A stretch of 64,000 bases of DNA from Verrucomicrobiaceae bacterium (GCA_019694165.1 JAIBCL010000003.1:372001-436000), one strand, 5' to 3'; positions 1 through 9,641 are shown, counted from the first letter of the stretch. Notes: a model not told the origin generated them from the letters alone. Program-made: numbers and translations.

Positions 1-1314
1 AGACTTCCACTTCACGATGCGCGCGATGTGATCGCCCCAGATCGGCTCGCAATCGTCGAGCGTGAAGCCGGGCATGGGTTTGCCATCGGCATCTTGAATC
101 TCGACACGCATCTGACCGGCGGCGCTGGTGGAGTAATTGATCTCCAGTTTGCCGCCGGTGAAGGTGATCGGCTTCGTGATGAACTCACCGCCTGCGAGCG
201 GTGCATTCACGGACACAAAGCCATCTAGGCGCAGCGTGTAGCGTCGGCCGCCGGTGAGGAAGAGCGACATCTCGGCGTCGCCAGTCTGATGAATGCCGAT
301 GGCGGCGTAGTTCGCGCGGTCAGCCCAGCCGTCTTTGCCAATGCCGGGTCGGATGAAGCTCTGCGTGAACTCGCGGTCGAATTTGCTGCCGCCGCGCGTG
401 CTCATGAAGAGGATGTCGGTGGCGGCGCCGCGCTTGTCCATGAAGCGCGTGGGAGTGGCGACATAGATGTGCGGCGCCCGGAAGTAGGGTTGCGTGCAGC
501 TCGTGTAGAGATGCTCTTTCGGCAGGTTCGCCTCCATCTCGACGAACGGCGTCCAGGTGATGAAGTCCTTCGAGGTCGTGCGCGCGATGCCGCGCCAGCC
601 TTTGATGAAGCGTCGGAAGTAGCACACGTAGCACTGTTCGGTCTCGCTCCAGAAGGCGTAGTTCTGCGAGTCGAAATACTTGCCCCAGTCCTCGGGCACG
701 ACGGGTTCCTCGCGCAGTTTTTTCCAATGAATGCCGTCGGGTGAAACGAACGCCTTCAGGCCACCCGGTCCACGTTTGTCACGCACGGCGAGATGCTCGG
801 GATGCGGCTGGTAGGCGATGCCACCGAGCGCCTTGTATTTCTCCTCGGGTGGCACGCCGGGCTTTGTGTCGATGAACGGCGTGAAGTTGTGATTTACGAG
901 GAACTCGTTCATGAGCACGATGTTGCCCTGCGGAAAGGTCTCGTGCTCGAAGAGGTCGAGCTTCGGCAGCGTCCAGTGAATCGCATCCTTGCTCTCTGCG
1001 TAGAGGGTGACCTCGCCTGCGTGATACTGCTCCCAGCCTTGCTTCCAATGATTGCCGGGCTTCGTGTCGCCGCGGTAGTAGAACTGGAACTTGTCATCCG
1101 CCTTCAAGACGGTCGCGTAATGCCCGTTCGGTCGCGGCGGCGTGATGGGCTGCATCAACTGCGGCTCGTGCAGCTTTAGAGTCGTTCCCTTCAACTCGCC
1201 GACGAGGTATCGATCGACGAACAACTCTCGACGCGTCCCGATGGCGACGGGTTCATCGGCCAGAACGACCAGCGAATGCAAAAAGAGAATCCCGGGGAGC
1301 CATCGTGTTTTCAT
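1..1314 (-). CDS. Secreted glycosidase-like protein (GH32/GH43-type propeller), 3' end outside window
   Basis: The minus-strand frame opens at ATG 1314 and stays open to the left edge (438 codons), so the C-terminus is missing. It starts with a signal peptide (MKTRWLPGILFLHSLVVLA) followed by a mature region that reads like a five-bladed beta-propeller glycosidase: an early RRELFVDRYLV segment, YAESKDAIHWTLP and FVSPDGIHWKKL blade motifs, and FWSETEQCYVCYFRR. A beta-sandwich-like stretch (GGRRYTLRLDGFVSVNAPL onward) follows near the edge. The start lies 7 bp after the stop of the PSD1 gene, so it is the distal gene of that operon. A role in trimming exported polysaccharide is inferred from fold resemblance and context. 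The catalytic acids cannot be assigned with confidence, and the family call is tentative. Confidence 0.8.
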   Translation of the reverse strand, partial: MKTRWLPGILFLHSLVVLADEPVAIGTRRELFVDRYLVGELKGTTLKLHEPQLMQPITPPRPNGHYATVLKADDKFQFYYRGDTKPGNHWKQGWEQYHAGEVTLYAESKDAIHWTLPKLDLFEHETFPQGNIVLMNEFLVNHNFTPFIDTKPGVPPEEKYKALGGIAYQPHPEHLAVRDKRGPGGLKAFVSPDGIHWKKLREEPVVPEDWGKYFDSQNYAFWSETEQCYVCYFRRFIKGWRGIARTTSKDFITWTPFVEMEANLPKEHLYTSCTQPYFRAPHIYVATPTRFMDKRGAATDILFMSTRGGSKFDREFTQSFIRPGIGKDGWADRANYAAIGIHQTGDAEMSLFLTGGRRYTLRLDGFVSVNAPLAGGEFITKPITFTGGKLEINYSTSAAGQMRVEIQDADGKPMPGFTLDDCEPIWGDHIARIVKWKS

Positions 1315-1321
1315 ACTCGAG

Positions 1322-4300
1322 TCAACGCAGGGTCACGAAGTCGTTGTGACTGAGCAGCGCCTGCAAAAACAGGCTGCGGTTCCGATTCATGGATGCAAAA
1401 CCCTCCGAGCTTGCGGTGCGCTCCGCTTCGGTGGGCGGGCGATTGAGGATGGTGATGAAGGATTGCTCGATGAACCCCTTCTCATCGAGCTTGCTCATCT
1501 GCGCAGCGAGAGCATCGGCGCATTCGCGGCTGAGCTTGCTGTTCGTCAAAGCGAGCGCCTGCTGCGGAACGACGCTTTCATTGCGGCGGTAGCATTCGAG
1601 GACGTTGCTGTTGTCGAAGGTCGCGAGGAAGCGGTGCTCGGTATCGGCATTCTGCACAAAGTAGAGTGAGCGGCGCGGGCTCGATTCCGATTTGTCGGGA
1701 TCGAGGCTGGGACCACCGAGCGTGAGATCGAGTTTGCCAGCGAGATGCAGCAGGCTGTCGCGCACGACCTGGCTCTCCATCCGGCGCGGGTTCATGCGCC
1801 AGTAGCAGGCGTTGTCGGGATCAGCGGCGACGGTGGCTGCGTCGGCATTCGCATTCGAGGAGCTGCGACGATACAAATCGGAGAGCACCATGGCCCGGTG
1901 GAGATGCTTCATGCTCCAGCCGTTGGCCATGAAATCGACCGTCAGCGAGTCGAGGATGTCCTGATGCAGCGGTGCAGGACAGCGCAGGCCCATATCATCG
2001 CCATTCGGCACGAGCGAGGCACCGAAATGCCGCGTCCACACCTGGTTTACGAGCACGCGAGCCGTGAGTGGATTGCGCTTGTCGGTAATCCAGCGCGCGA
2101 AGGCGAGGCGGCGGCCGGTGCTGGTGTCGGGATACGACTGCACCGTCGCGTTGTTGTTCTCCTCCGGACCTTCCCGTGCTTTCAGGCTTGCGGGAAGCGA
2201 GGTGTAGGTGTCACCGGGCGATTCAACTTTCTTCTTTGCTTTCTCCAGCGCTTCGCGAGCGGCTTTGATCTTCTTGTCAGCATCCTTGGCCTTCGGATCG
2301 GCTTCGGCTTTGGCGAGTTCGAACTCGGCTTGTGCGAGTTTATATTTCGACTCGGCAGCGGCAGCGGACTGCGCGAGCGTCTTGTCCTTGCTGCCCCTCT
2401 CCGCGGCAAAAACGGCGCGAATCATCGGGACGCGAGCCTTCGCTGCGGCGAGCTGTTTTTCGGCGAGGGCGACAGCTGATTTGGCATCGGTCGCCGAAGC
2501 CACCGGTCCACTGCCCGCCTCGCGGAGGACGACCTTTGAGTCGAGTTCCGTGAGCTGGAAGCGGTGAAACTCGACGTCGCAATCGAAGGCAGTGAGCGCC
2601 ATCACGCCGGCACGACGCGGCTGCGTGAGACGATACGACAAAACAGGCTCGCCATTGATGCTCGCATTGAGAAGCTGGTCGCGGATGCGCACGTTGAGCG
2701 TGTAGCGCACGTCCTGCGCGATGGGCCGCGCCACTGCACCTGCCGCCGGATAGACCGACTTGCCGTCTTTGCTCGTCGAAAACTGAATCTTCGATCCGCC
2801 GCTGACCGCGCTCATGTAAATCATCGTGTCTTCGCCATTCGCACTGTCAAAAACGAAGCCGACGGATTTCCATTTCTGACCTCCGCGAATCGTGAAGCTC
2901 ACGCTGGCATCGAAGTCGGCGGGTGGTTCGGCTTTCAATTGCATCACTCGACGCTCGGCGCCGATCTCACGCTGACGCACGCCTGTCGCAGAATACTGCC
3001 AGTCGCCTTTGATGATCTGCCAGCGATCCGGCGCGGCTTGTTTGAAGTCATCGCTGATGCTCACCTTCGATGTGGCGACGGCCTTCGCCGCTGGCGGCGA
3101 AGATTTGGCGAGCGCCTGCTTCGCGTTGTCGAGAGCCTTTTGCGCAGCGGTGACTTCGCGTTCGGCAGCCTTGAGCTGATCGTCGAGCACGAAAGGCAGA
3201 AGCGCGGGTTTTGCAGTCGCGGCAGGAAGTTTGATCTTCGACGGCTGGAACGATGCAAACTCGAGCACCGGCGGGATGCCGGGCTGCATCGGCTTGGATT
3301 TGTCCTCGTTTTTCTCGTCGCCGCGCACATGGCGGAATGTTTTCTGATCGAGATGGAGATCGAAGACACGCGGCAGGCCGTTTTTCTCGAAGTCCGTCTC
3401 GCCGGGCCACGGATCGAGCCGCACGTGCATCGGCTCGAAGATGGCCCTCATGCGATAGTAGTCGGGCTGGTCGATGGGATCGTACTTGTGGTCGTGGCAC
3501 TTCACGCACTGCATCGTGACGCCGAGGAACGCGCGGCAGGTGTGCTCGATCGTTTCATCCAGCCACGTGGTGCGATTGAAGAGATAATAGCTGCGCGCCA
3601 GGAAGCCGGTGGCGCGGAGATTGTCGCGATCCTCGGGCGCGAGTTCATCGGCGGCCAGCATTTGCACGATCATCTTATCGTACCCTTTGTCGGCATTCAG
3701 CGACTCCACGATCCAATCGCGCCAGTGCCAGATGTGCTTCTGCGAATGCCGGAGCTGGTCACCAAGGCCATACCAGTCGCAGTAGCGCCAGATGTCCATG
3801 AAGTGCCGCGCCCAACGTTCACCGTATTGGGGAGAAGAGAGAAGCGAATCAACGATCTTTGAGTCGGACTCGTCGGACCTGGCAGGCCGGGCGATATACT
3901 CCCTCACTTGCTCCGCCGTCGGTGGCAGGCCGATGAGATCGAGATAAACGCGCCTCAGCCAAACCTCCGGCGCCGCCTCCGGCTGTGGCTTCAGATTCTT
4001 CGATGCAAACCGCGCAGCGAGCAGCGCATCCATCGACTTCCCCGAAGCTTTCGGCGGCTGATACGCCCAGTGCGCACGCGGATCAGCCTGCGGCAGTTCA
4101 TTTGCGGGAGCAGGCGCGCCGGCCTCGATCCATGCCTTCAGCTTCGCAACTTGCTCCGCTGTGAGCATCGATCCCTCGCCCTCCGGCGGCATTCGGTCGT
4201 GTTTGTCAGTCGTCGTCACACGCTCGATGAGCAGCGAATGCTCGCGTGAGAGAATGTCGCCCCCTTCCCCGCCCTTGCGCATCGCAGTCGCCGTATCGAG

Positions 4301-4453
4301 CCGCAAGTCTGCCTTCTGCTTCAGAGCGCCGTGGCAGGTGTAGCAGCGCTCCTTCAGCAGCGGCTTGACGTCGCGCGCATAGTCAACACCCTGCGCCGTC
4401 GTCACGAACGGCAACAAGAAGGCGAGCAGGATGAGATCGGATCGGCAGCGCAT
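1322..4453 (-). CDS. PSD1 domain protein (PSCyt1-PSCyt2-PSD1) with inserted LamG/DUF1080-like domain
   Basis: This is a 1043-residue exported protein with signal peptide MRCRSDLILLAFLLPF. Domains in order: a PSCyt1 c-type-cytochrome-like domain with the heme motif CYTCH near residue 37, a DUF1549/PSCyt2 domain around 140-330 with a second CVKCH motif, a coiled-coil, a jelly-roll DUF1080/LamG-like domain around 464-636, a long Ala/Lys/Glu coiled-coil, and the DUF1553/PSD1 domain from about residue 779 (RRLAFARWITDKRNPLTARV). Such proteins are abundant in Planctomycetes and Verrucomicrobia, where their exact reaction is unproven; a periplasmic redox role linked to carbohydrate breakdown is usually suggested. 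Ordinary members, including the 676-residue one in this window, lack the central lectin-like insert. The gene is 32 bp downstream of the phosphoesterase gene and 7 bp upstream of the glycosidase-like gene. Confidence 0.93.
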   Translation of the reverse strand: MRCRSDLILLAFLLPFVTTAQGVDYARDVKPLLKERCYTCHGALKQKADLRLDTATAMRKGGEGGDILSREHSLLIERVTTTDKHDRMPPEGEGSMLTAEQVAKLKAWIEAGAPAPANELPQADPRAHWAYQPPKASGKSMDALLAARFASKNLKPQPEAAPEVWLRRVYLDLIGLPPTAEQVREYIARPARSDESDSKIVDSLLSSPQYGERWARHFMDIWRYCDWYGLGDQLRHSQKHIWHWRDWIVESLNADKGYDKMIVQMLAADELAPEDRDNLRATGFLARSYYLFNRTTWLDETIEHTCRAFLGVTMQCVKCHDHKYDPIDQPDYYRMRAIFEPMHVRLDPWPGETDFEKNGLPRVFDLHLDQKTFRHVRGDEKNEDKSKPMQPGIPPVLEFASFQPSKIKLPAATAKPALLPFVLDDQLKAAEREVTAAQKALDNAKQALAKSSPPAAKAVATSKVSISDDFKQAAPDRWQIIKGDWQYSATGVRQREIGAERRVMQLKAEPPADFDASVSFTIRGGQKWKSVGFVFDSANGEDTMIYMSAVSGGSKIQFSTSKDGKSVYPAAGAVARPIAQDVRYTLNVRIRDQLLNASINGEPVLSYRLTQPRRAGVMALTAFDCDVEFHRFQLTELDSKVVLREAGSGPVASATDAKSAVALAEKQLAAAKARVPMIRAVFAAERGSKDKTLAQSAAAAESKYKLAQAEFELAKAEADPKAKDADKKIKAAREALEKAKKKVESPGDTYTSLPASLKAREGPEENNNATVQSYPDTSTGRRLAFARWITDKRNPLTARVLVNQVWTRHFGASLVPNGDDMGLRCPAPLHQDILDSLTVDFMANGWSMKHLHRAMVLSDLYRRSSSNANADAATVAADPDNACYWRMNPRRMESQVVRDSLLHLAGKLDLTLGGPSLDPDKSESSPRRSLYFVQNADTEHRFLATFDNSNVLECYRRNESVVPQQALALTNSKLSRECADALAAQMSKLDEKGFIEQSFITILNRPPTEAERTASSEGFASMNRNRSLFLQALLSHNDFVTLR

Positions 4454-4485
4454 CGAAGAAGTAGTACGGCGAACGAACTGGGGAT

Positions 4486-5616
4486 TTACCGCCGACGAGT
4501 GATCTCCGTCGTATCGAGCACCTCGCCGCGCAGGTTCTTGAACTGCATCTTCATCGTCGGTGCACCGGCTTCGACGGTGAGCAGCAGGTAGTTGTCTTCG
4601 CGCGCGAGGAACTTCGAGTTCGGGTCTTTATAAACATCGCCGTCGCCTTTGAGGCAGGTGTTGAAATACGGCAGCCCGCCTTTCAGCTCGGCGCGATCCG
4701 CGAAGTAACCGAAGCCCGTGATCAAGGCGCTGCTCTTGCTCATCGGCGGCAGCCACGCGCCTTTCGTGAGGCCCATGAGCTGGCTTTGTTTCTCGTTCAT
4801 CAGGGTGAAAACGAAACCCTGCTTTGTGGCGGCGATGAGGTCGGCATACCACTTGAACTGCTCCGAATCCGCCTGCCACGCATGACAGGTCTGCCATGTG
4901 GTGCCGAAGTCCTGAATGTGATTCAAATCGAGCGCGATGAGCCGCACGTCGAAGGCCGGGATGTCGAAGTGCCACTTCCACTCGTCGCCCGGCAGCGCGA
5001 AGAACTCGCGATACGCCTTCGCATCGGGATCATAGACAGGCTTCTCCGGTGGCTTCGGTCCGCGTCCGGTGATCTCGCGATCATGATTGCCCAGGATCGG
5101 CATGAACGGCGTGCTGCGAAACAACTCGCGATTTGAGTCGATGAGCGCGCTGAACGCCTTCGTTCCTTCTCTGCCCTTCTCGTGAAGGCTCCGCACGTTG
5201 TCACCGGCGGTGCAAAGCAGATGCACATCGTCCTTCACGAGCGTGCTCAGATTCTTGCCCGGCGCATAACCCCAGTCGCCAACGATGGCGATGCGGAGTT
5301 GTTTCGTCGGATAGCCCTTGAGGCTAAAGACCTCGGAGGCGTCATCGCCGCTGCGCACGCGGTAGTGATAAACCGCATCTGTCTTCGCCAGCGGAATCTC
5401 GACGTGGTGCAACGTGACCTTTTCCTCCGCACTCACGCGCTGGCCGAGCGAAGCGTCATTGCCAAACTCGACGATGGAGTTCGAGGGCTGATCCGTCTCC
5501 CAGTTGATCACGATCTTCGACGGATCGTTCGACTGATGAGTGAGCCAGAGGCGCTCGATGGGGGCACCGTTGGCGAGGCTTGCGAACGCAAGCGTGAGGG
5601 TGAGGCGAGTGAGCAT
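4486..5616 (-). CDS. Purple-acid-phosphatase-like metallophosphoesterase, secreted
   Basis: The 376-residue product has a signal peptide (MLTRLTLTLAFASLANG), a fibronectin-like N-terminal domain typical of purple acid phosphatases (RLWLTHQSNDPSKIVINWET) and a calcineurin-like phosphoesterase core. Metal-ligand motifs are visible in order: GDWGY, GDNV and GNHD, with later histidines in the C-terminal half. It should hydrolyse phosphomonoesters or diesters outside the cytoplasm. The start is 2 bp after the stop of the upstream phosphodiesterase gene, so the two are probably translated together, which suggests coordinated release of phosphate from organic substrates. Substrate specificity cannot be read from the sequence. 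Confidence 0.88.
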   Translation of the reverse strand: MLTRLTLTLAFASLANGAPIERLWLTHQSNDPSKIVINWETDQPSNSIVEFGNDASLGQRVSAEEKVTLHHVEIPLAKTDAVYHYRVRSGDDASEVFSLKGYPTKQLRIAIVGDWGYAPGKNLSTLVKDDVHLLCTAGDNVRSLHEKGREGTKAFSALIDSNRELFRSTPFMPILGNHDREITGRGPKPPEKPVYDPDAKAYREFFALPGDEWKWHFDIPAFDVRLIALDLNHIQDFGTTWQTCHAWQADSEQFKWYADLIAATKQGFVFTLMNEKQSQLMGLTKGAWLPPMSKSSALITGFGYFADRAELKGGLPYFNTCLKGDGDVYKDPNSKFLAREDNYLLLTVEAGAPTMKMQFKNLRGEVLDTTEITRRR

Positions 5617-5618
5617 CG

Positions 5619-6977
5619 TTACTTGGCTAGGATCTCTTCCAGCACGCGACCATCCGCATTAGCAATCTTCAAGCCCATCAGCTCGGCAATGGTCGGTGCG
5701 ACATCGAGATTCGCCATGCGCTCGAGCACGACGCCTTTTTTGATGCCGCGACCGTTGGCGATGAAGATGCCGTCGAGTTCGGGGTCGCCGTTGAAGTAAC
5801 CGTGCGTGCCGCCGTAGTTCACGGACGGTGTGACGATGGCATCGCCAGCGGCGTCGTTCTTGAAGGCGTAGCCGGGCTTTGGGTAGAGCACGACGTCACC
5901 CATGCCGGGATTTTCAGCAGGTGTGGGCATGCCGAGCGTGGGGCCGTCGTTGCCGTCGATCACGCGATCGACGCCTTCGGTTTGCGTGAAGAGTTCCTTC
6001 AGCTTTGGCAGCAGCTCGGCTTTGCGCGCCGGGTTCGTGATGTAAACAAAAGCCATGCCTCCCTGCGTCATCGCGTAGGCGTCGCAGGTGTTGATCGTGG
6101 GGCCGAGCCCTTGAGCGAGACCTGCCTTCTTCAACGCGACGTTGAGCAGGCAGATCTTGGTCACCTTCTTGAAGCCGTGATCGGTGGCGACGACGATGGT
6201 GGTGCGGTCACGCAGTCCGCTCTCATCGACGGCCTGCACGAAATCGCCGACGAGACGATCCGCATACGCGAGAGCGGTGTAGCTGGCCATGGAGCCGGGG
6301 CCGTAGCTGTGATGCGTCGCGTCGGTGTTGAGCGTATGAAAGAGCAGCAGGTTGGGTTTGTGCGTTTTCCAAATGTGGATCGTGGCCTTGGTCCACATGT
6401 TGTCGAGAAAGGTGACGTTCTTCCGCTGCGGTCCCATTTGCATCCACGCGATGTGCTCAGGCGTGATCAGGTTCGCGGCGATCATCTCCTTCTCGATGGC
6501 TCCATCTGGCGTGGGCAGTTCCGCGAAGCTCCAGTCGATGGTCTTCGCACGTGTGACGGCGACCCAATCCGACTCCGCCGTCGTGAGCCCGGCATCGTGC
6601 GCGAGATCGTAGAGTGTCGGCGCAAAAACCAGCCGCGTCTTGTCCACCCACTGTTCGATCTTCGGCGGCTTGTTGTCGCCTTGGCGCACGAGCAAGCCAT
6701 TGAAGAGCACGCCGTGTTTGCGCGGCTCCACGCCTGTGACGAGCGTGGTGTGATTGATCCAGGTGATCGACGGATTGCTCACCACCATCGCCTTCGTGCT
6801 CGCGCCCTCCGCAGCGAGCTTGCGGAGGTTCGGCACCATCAGCGACTCATCGTTCCAAAGCCACGCCGGGAAGCCGTCGAGGCTGATGAGGATGACGTGG
6901 TTGGCCTTGTCGGGTTTTGCGTGCAGAGGCAGCGTGGCTAAAATGGCTGCCAAGAGGAAGAAAAAGCGGCGAAACAT
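5619..6977 (-). CDS. Alkaline phosphatase superfamily protein (nucleotide pyrophosphatase/phosphodiesterase type)
   Basis: I chose ATG 6977 because the signal peptide MFRRFFFLLAAILATLPLHA begins there; an in-frame ATG at 7073 would add an implausible charged leader. The mature protein begins with the metal-binding motif VILISLDGFP and has the nucleophile region SNPSITWINHTTLVTG, where the threonine of the NHTTL segment is the likely nucleophile. Further metal ligands are DATHH and TDHGF. This pattern is that of the type I phosphodiesterase/nucleotide pyrophosphatase family. It is the first gene of the minus-strand operon, divergent from the LamG gene at 7076, and its promoter must lie in the 98 bp between them. 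Length (452 residues) is normal for the family. Confidence 0.9.
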   Translation of the reverse strand: MFRRFFFLLAAILATLPLHAKPDKANHVILISLDGFPAWLWNDESLMVPNLRKLAAEGASTKAMVVSNPSITWINHTTLVTGVEPRKHGVLFNGLLVRQGDNKPPKIEQWVDKTRLVFAPTLYDLAHDAGLTTAESDWVAVTRAKTIDWSFAELPTPDGAIEKEMIAANLITPEHIAWMQMGPQRKNVTFLDNMWTKATIHIWKTHKPNLLLFHTLNTDATHHSYGPGSMASYTALAYADRLVGDFVQAVDESGLRDRTTIVVATDHGFKKVTKICLLNVALKKAGLAQGLGPTINTCDAYAMTQGGMAFVYITNPARKAELLPKLKELFTQTEGVDRVIDGNDGPTLGMPTPAENPGMGDVVLYPKPGYAFKNDAAGDAIVTPSVNYGGTHGYFNGDPELDGIFIANGRGIKKGVVLERMANLDVAPTIAELMGLKIANADGRVLEEILAK

Positions 6978-7075
6978 GGAGGCACATCTACGCAGCTCAT
7001 CGACCGGATTGCTCCGCATTGATGGCGCAAATCGGATGAAAGCCGGTCTTTGTTGGGCATGGTGATCGACCATCC

Positions 7076-8044
7076 ATGCCCGCCTTCATGATTCTTCGTC
7101 GTGTCTGCCCAGCCCTCGCTCTCCTCTCCTGCTTGCCTCTACCGCTTTGTGCCGGGGATGCCGGCGTGGTCGAGAGAATGCCCGGGCTTATCGCTTTCTG
7201 GACATTTCGCGAGGAAGCCGGTCAGAAGCGTGTTTCCCAAGGGACGAAAGAGCAACACCCGCTCAGCGAAGTCAACGGTCCCATCAAGCGCAGCGCAGGC
7301 GGGCCGTTCTCGGGATATGCCGCCGACTTGAATGGCAGCCAATACTTTGAGATCAAGCACAGCGAGACCGGCGACCTCAACATCAGCGGGAAGAACGCGC
7401 AGGTCAGTCTGTTTGCCGTGGTGCGCATCGTCGATCTCAAAAAGAGCCGCACCATCGCCGGTATGTGGAGCGAAGGGAAGGGTGCGAACGACGACACCGG
7501 CACGCGGCAATATGCGCTGCTCATGAACATGCCAACGTATGGCGGGAGTCGTCAACTCGTGCCGCACATCAGCGCCGAAGGCGGCGTGACGATGCGCGCG
7601 GACGGCACGAAGTTCCCTTGGTGCGCCGACTACGCAGCCACGAAGAGCGAAGTCCCCGAGGAGCAGTGGTGCACGCTGGCCTTCACCTACGACTCGAAAT
7701 ACATCCGCGCTTACATCAACGGCGTGCTCGACGCGCGTTCGCTCGATCCCGTCAAAGACAAGCGCAACGACCACTACTTCACCAAGGAAGGGCCCGACGG
7801 CAAAGATCGCGGCATGAATCCCTACTATCACGGTCGCGGCATCTTCAAATATGACCCCTTGCTGCACGCAAAGACGAAGATCGCCCCATCCGACTTCACC
7901 GTCGGCGCGCGCATGGCCGTGGGTTCGATGACCGGCGAGGCCACGATTGGGAAGTTCGGCGGGCTGGCTGTGTTCAATCGCGCGCTCAGTGATTCAGAGA
8001 TGAAAAAACTTCACGACGCCGCGAACATCGCCGATTTGAAATAA
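7076..8044 (+). CDS. Secreted LamG/concanavalin-A-like domain protein
   Basis: The 322-residue protein has a signal peptide ([26 protein letters not shown]; a second ATG at 7088 is an alternative start) followed by one concanavalin-A-like jelly roll. Typical signs are [12 protein letters not shown] at the N-terminus, [36 protein letters not shown] in the middle and [22 protein letters not shown] at the end. It has no recognisable catalytic domain, so binding of a glycan or surface polymer is the likely role, by analogy with LamG proteins. It is divergent from the phosphatase operon and 14 bp upstream of the acetyltransferase gene. Confidence 0.8.
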   Translation: MPAFMILRRVCPALALLSCLPLPLCAGDAGVVERMPGLIAFWTFREEAGQKRVSQGTKEQHPLSEVNGPIKRSAGGPFSGYAADLNGSQYFEIKHSETGDLNISGKNAQVSLFAVVRIVDLKKSRTIAGMWSEGKGANDDTGTRQYALLMNMPTYGGSRQLVPHISAEGGVTMRADGTKFPWCADYAATKSEVPEEQWCTLAFTYDSKYIRAYINGVLDARSLDPVKDKRNDHYFTKEGPDGKDRGMNPYYHGRGIFKYDPLLHAKTKIAPSDFTVGARMAVGSMTGEATIGKFGGLAVFNRALSDSEMKKLHDAANIADLK

Positions 8045-8058
8045 CAGACCACGACATC

Positions 8059-8484
8059 ATGCCTGTCACCATCCATCTCGCCGAGTCATCGGAATCCATC
8101 GCGCGCTGCTTTGTCGTAATGAGCGAGCTTCGCCCGCACGTTGCGAAGGATGCGTTTGAGTCCCGCGTGCGTCGTCAGCAGGAACAGGGCTACAAGCTGG
8201 CCTGTGCCGAAAGCGAAGGCGAGGTGCGCGCGGTGGCCGGCTTCCGTGTCTTCGAGACGCTCGCGTGGGGTCGGATTTGCTACGTCGATGATCTCGTGAC
8301 GCGTGAGGCGGACCGTGGCGGCGGCTTTGGCAGCGCACTGATCGACTGGCTCGTGGCCGAGGCGCGCCGCGCCGGCTGCGACGAATTCCATCTCGACTCC
8401 GGCGTGCACCGTTTCGGCGCGCATCGGTTTTATCTGCACAAAGGCATGGACATCACCTGCCATCACTTCGCGATGAAGCTTTGA
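8059..8484 (+). CDS. GNAT family N-acetyltransferase
   Basis: The protein is 141 residues, a normal length for a single GNAT domain. The core is seen in the order beta-strand VAGFRVFE, then ICYVDDLVT followed by the acetyl-CoA pyrophosphate loop DRGGGFGSALIDWLV (the R-x-x-G-x-G pattern), then CDEFHLDSGVHRFGAHRFYLHKGM, the usual motif B region. It should transfer an acetyl group from acetyl-CoA to an amine. The acceptor cannot be predicted. The gene starts 14 bp after the LamG gene and is followed 18 bp later by a possible small membrane protein. Confidence 0.9.
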   Translation: MPVTIHLAESSESIARCFVVMSELRPHVAKDAFESRVRRQQEQGYKLACAESEGEVRAVAGFRVFETLAWGRICYVDDLVTREADRGGGFGSALIDWLVAEARRAGCDEFHLDSGVHRFGAHRFYLHKGMDITCHHFAMKL

Positions 8485-8502
8485 TGCCACGCCGCCTTAC
8501 CC

Positions 8503-8649
8503 GTGAACCAACGCGCCATCGTCACCATCAAGAGCCTGCTCATCACCACCGTGGTCGCCGTGGTCTTTCTTTTCGGCAATGTCGCGCAGACCGTGCTGCT
8601 CGGCATCATCGTGTTCCGCGTTTACGAGCCGATGGCGGGTGCGGAATGA
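8503..8649 (+). CDS. Possible small single-pass membrane protein (GTG start)
   Basis: A 48-codon frame runs from GTG 8503 to TGA 8649. It encodes a basic N-terminus (MNQRAIVTIKS) followed by a long hydrophobic stretch (LLITTVVAVVFLFGNVAQ, then TVLLGIIVF) and a short polar tail ending MAGAE. That is the arrangement of a small bitopic or hairpin membrane protein. It lies 18 bp after the acetyltransferase stop in the same direction. There is no convincing Shine-Dalgarno sequence before the GTG, so it could be chance; the codon pattern and hydrophobic run are the only support. Confidence 0.42.
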   Translation: MNQRAIVTIKSLLITTVVAVVFLFGNVAQTVLLGIIVFRVYEPMAGAE

Positions 8650-8870
8650 CCGCCTCCGCACAGCGCCAGGGTCATGCTGCCTGGGAGTTTCATCATGCCG
8701 GACGAAGGCGGGTGGTGACTGTGCCGTTCATCCGGCCTCTGCTTTCCGGCAGCAACCCGGCACGCGTGCGCATACCGGAGCACCGGGCCTGATGGCGGTC
8801 GAACGCGGGGAAGGCCGTCACGTTTTCCCTCCAAAACGTCAATCACCGGTGCGAGCATCTGCCGCGAACC

Positions 8871-9596
8871 ATGACCACACCACGCCGCCCCCGTTCCGCA
8901 TCGTCCTTTCACACCACGCGCTGGACGCGTGTCTGCCTCGCGAAGGCGGACTCCGAGGACGGCCGCAGGGCGCTGGCGGATTTGTGCGATGCGTACTACG
9001 AGCCGGTCGTGACCTGGCTGCGCCATGCGCTGAAGGACGCGGATGCGGCGCGGGACGCGGCCCACGCGTTCTTCGCCGGAATGCTGGGCGGCGGCAGGAT
9101 CGACACGGCGGCGCGGGACCGCGGGCGTTTCCGCTCCTTCCTGCTGGGGGCGGTGAAGCATTTCCTCGCGCACCAGCAGGAAGCGGTGCTGCGCTTGAAA
9201 CGCGGTGGCGGCACCGAATCCGTGGCGCTGGACGATTCCGAGGCCGGTGAGGTGGCGGACGCGCGGCAGCCCCAGCCCGACGTGGAATATGACCGGCAGT
9301 GGGCGATGACCGTCATCACGCGGAGCATCGACGCCTTGCGCGAGGAATGCGTGGCGGAAGGGCGCGGCGACTTCTTCGACCGCGTCAGCAGCATCCTGAG
9401 CGGCCAGGCGGACCACGGAGACCAGACCAAGATGGCAGCGCAATGCGGCATGGGTTTCGATGCCTTCCGCATGGCGGTCAGCCGCCTGCGGAAACGCCTG
9501 CGCCAGTGCGTGAAGGCCGAGGTGGCCGGCACGCTGGATGATCCGGCCGCCGTGCAGTCGGAAATGGAGACGCTGTTCGCGGCGTTGAGCCGGTGA
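8871..9596 (+). CDS. ECF-type RNA polymerase sigma factor (first module)
   Basis: The 241-residue protein opens with a TRWTRVCLAKADSEDGRRALADLCDAYYEPV segment, the start of sigma region 2, continues with DAAHAFFAGML and RFRSFLLGAVKHFL, and ends with a region 4 helix-turn-helix (TKMAAQCGMGFDAFRMAVSRLRKRLRQ). It recruits RNA polymerase to a small regulon. It shares this layout, including an RGGGTE linker, with the sigma factor at 14332. The kinase gene starts 45 bp downstream, so sigma factor and kinase form one unit. The family pattern suggests that the membrane kinase controls the sigma factor by phosphorylation. No anti-sigma gene is present. Confidence 0.87.
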   Translation: MTTPRRPRSASSFHTTRWTRVCLAKADSEDGRRALADLCDAYYEPVVTWLRHALKDADAARDAAHAFFAGMLGGGRIDTAARDRGRFRSFLLGAVKHFLAHQQEAVLRLKRGGGTESVALDDSEAGEVADARQPQPDVEYDRQWAMTVITRSIDALREECVAEGRGDFFDRVSSILSGQADHGDQTKMAAQCGMGFDAFRMAVSRLRKRLRQCVKAEVAGTLDDPAAVQSEMETLFAALSR

Positions 9597-9641
9597 AAAA
9601 TGTTTGTTCGGTTTGTGACGCGGGCACGTCAGGATACTGAC

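Noticed and set aside
2564-3862. 432-residue plus-strand frame opposite the PSD1 gene
   Set aside because: It is antisense to conserved heme and PSD1 motifs on the minus strand and has a biased composition without any motif.
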